Source: Solobacterium sp. (GTDB taxonomy: Bacteria; Bacillota_I; Bacilli_A; Erysipelotrichales; Erysipelotrichaceae). From it: a stretch of DNA of 5,582 nt. Below the pieces are notes generated by a model that saw nothing but the letters and a program-made list of their open reading frames with translations, did not search any database and was not told the DNA's origin. Position 1 is the stretch's first letter. Each line of letters starts with the position of its first letter. The stretch lies in the NCBI GenBank assembly GCA_016284975.1, contig JAEEPV010000029.1, forward strand, positions 1-5,582, written 5' to 3'. Both the position numbers and the translations under genes were made by a program. Of this stretch, positions 4,386-5,582 are shown piece after piece.

Positions 4386-5582
4386 AAAGATAAAAACATG
4401 AAGTCTTTGTCGGTACGCCTTCCTCTTTTATTATTGCTTTCTCTGGTCATCACCATGGCTGTCGTTATTCCGCTGGTTTACTACCGGTTTTATAACCGAA
4501 TGATTGATGATTACGCACGGCTTGCCCGCGGAGCCACTAATCTCATGGCAGAAGCCGTTGACGGGGATAAGATTGAGGAATATGTTGAGAAGAATTATGA
4601 ACTGGAAGAATACCGTGAAATCGTCAGCTATTTCAAAAAATTAAAAGAGAACTATCCTGACATTCTTTATATTTATGTCTGCCGGATTGAAGAAGACGGA
4701 GGGCATATCATTTTCGATCTCGACGCAGAAGGCGTGGAGAACGGGGAAGCTTATGAAGTTGGATATGTTTTTGAGCTGGAGGAACCGTTTGCTTCAGAGA
4801 TTCCGAATATCATGGCAGGAAAAGAGACGCCGGGATATGCGGTCCATACGCAGGAGGACGGTTTTCTGTATTCCTATATTCGGCCGATTTATCGCAGTGA
4901 CGGCAGCTATGCCTGCAGTGCCTGTGTTGATTTTTCCATGGATTATGTTCAGAAAGCAGATTCTGTCTTCACCAGAAATCTGTTTCTCATCCTTCTTCTG
5001 ATTGCAGTTATTCTGTTCACGGCAGAAGTGGTAATTATTCAAAAATGGGTTACCAAGCCGATTGATGAGCTTTCGCACTGTGCAGAGAAGTTTGCCTACA
5101 AAACGGAAGATGACCGCAGAAACAATATTGAACTGCTCGAGAAAGTGAACATTCATACCGGAGATGAGATTGAAACGGTTTATGAGATGCTGAAGAGTGT
5201 CGCTACAGACAGTTATATGGCAACGGCGAACCTTTCCCTGGCGATCAACGATATTCTGGATAAAGATGAACAGATCAGTGAGATCAGCAAACAGGCCTAT
5301 CAGGATTCCCTGACCAATGTCGGAAGTTCTTCTGCCTTCCGAAGAGAATGTGAAATGCTGGATGAAGAGATCGAAGAAGACATGGCAAAATTCGGTCTGA
5401 TCATTTTCGATATTAATAATCTCAAGTACGTAAATGATACCTGCGGACATGATCGCGGGAATGATTACATCAAAGGCTGCTGCAAAATCATCTGTGAACA
5501 TTTCAAACATTCTCCGGTCTTCCGGATCGGCGGAGACGAGTTTGCAGTCGTTTTGAGAAGCAGGGATTATGCGGAGCGGGAA
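4383..5582 (+). CDS. Membrane-bound sensor diguanylate cyclase (GGDEF), 3' end outside window
   Basis: 400 codons are present with no stop before the window end. Layout: basic N-terminus; helix 1 at about 12-34; an extracytoplasmic region 35-198, probably a Cache-like ligand-sensing fold (inferred from its size and place); helix 2 at 199-219; a HAMP-like linker 220-278 with KPIDEL and, later, GDEIETVYEML; a helical connector to about 305; then the GGDEF domain. The domain shows D308-S-L-T, the metal/substrate segment F342-D343-I-N345-N-L-K348-Y-V-N351-D352 with G355-H356, and an intact R381-I-G383-G384-D385-E386-F387. It should make cyclic di-GMP from two GTP at the inner membrane face, driven by an outside signal. 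The position of the inhibitory RxxD site holds F-K-H-S, so product feedback is probably absent. The usual 'LTGLxNR' turn reads LTNVGSSS, a variant. Whether an EAL or other domain follows cannot be seen. Confidence 0.92.
   Translation, partial: MKDKNMKSLSVRLPLLLLLSLVITMAVVIPLVYYRFYNRMIDDYARLARGATNLMAEAVDGDKIEEYVEKNYELEEYREIVSYFKKLKENYPDILYIYVCRIEEDGGHIIFDLDAEGVENGEAYEVGYVFELEEPFASEIPNIMAGKETPGYAVHTQEDGFLYSYIRPIYRSDGSYACSACVDFSMDYVQKADSVFTRNLFLILLLIAVILFTAEVVIIQKWVTKPIDELSHCAEKFAYKTEDDRRNNIELLEKVNIHTGDEIETVYEMLKSVATDSYMATANLSLAINDILDKDEQISEISKQAYQDSLTNVGSSSAFRRECEMLDEEIEEDMAKFGLIIFDINNLKYVNDTCGHDRGNDYIKGCCKIICEHFKHSPVFRIGGDEFAVVLRSRDYAERE

Noticed and set aside
4040..4456. Minus-strand open frame across the DUF1232 end and the intergenic region
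   Set aside because: It runs across two plus-strand genes and their control region, and its product is a low-complexity His/Phe/Ser-rich sequence.
3734..4675. 14-base repeat ATTCTTTATATTTA at 3734-3747 and 4662-4675
   Set aside because: It is AT-rich, one copy is inside the GGDEF coding region, and flanking bases diverge at once; a chance match is plausible.
4794..5510. Minus-strand open frame (238 codons) inside the GGDEF gene
   Set aside because: The plus strand codes HAMP and GGDEF motifs continuously; the antisense frame matches nothing and has no ribosome site that I could see.
1..5582. Defence, toxin-antitoxin, mobile-element or secondary-metabolite cluster
   Set aside because: No transposase, recombinase, nuclease, toxin-antitoxin pair, direct-repeat boundary or biosynthetic enzyme is visible. 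The CPBP ('Abi'-like) gene alone is not evidence of a defence system.

Overview
The window reads as ordinary chromosome of a Bacillota-like (Gram-positive, low-to-mid GC) bacterium. Evidence: strong purine-rich Shine-Dalgarno sites (GGGGGAG, AAGGGAGGA), hairpin-plus-T-run terminators, a TTG start candidate, and a membrane-anchored glycerophosphodiesterase of a type common in Firmicutes. By eye the base composition is fairly even, somewhat below 50% GC. An Erysipelotrichales- or Lachnospirales-like host would fit, but the sequence alone does not settle the order. I see no rRNA, tRNA, insertion sequence, CRISPR array or phage gene.

Layout: (1) bases 1-776, plus strand: C-terminal two thirds of an MFS transporter (5' end outside the window), followed by a good intrinsic terminator at 785-813. 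(2) 829-2757, plus strand: a 642-residue membrane protein with about seven transmembrane helices and a C-terminal glycerophosphodiester phosphodiesterase domain with intact catalytic motifs. (3) 2858-3556, minus strand: a CPBP (Abi/CAAX-protease-like) membrane protein with partly degenerate motifs. It converges on gene 2, and the gap holds one terminator for each direction. (4) 3557-3781: a divergent intergenic region with several inverted repeats, including a 34-base hairpin. (5) 3782-4162, plus strand: a small DUF1232/YkvA-like protein. (6) 4163-4382: an intergenic region with a possible weak terminator, an extended -10 promoter candidate and recurring AACAG pentamers. (7) 4383 to the window end, plus strand: a membrane-bound GGDEF diguanylate cyclase with an extracytoplasmic sensor region and HAMP linker, still open at base 5582.

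The genes do not form one obvious pathway. Solute uptake, glycerophosphodiester hydrolysis at the outer face of the membrane, a membrane protease-like protein and a c-di-GMP sensor share a cell-envelope theme, but every junction shows a terminator, convergence, divergence or a sizeable gap, so co-regulation is not indicated except possible readthrough from gene 1 into gene 2. I found no convincing new biological system. The most notable points are the terminator placed directly in front of the phosphodiesterase ribosome site, the degenerate CPBP active site, the 34-base hairpin, and the GGDEF protein's unusual leader and missing inhibitory site.
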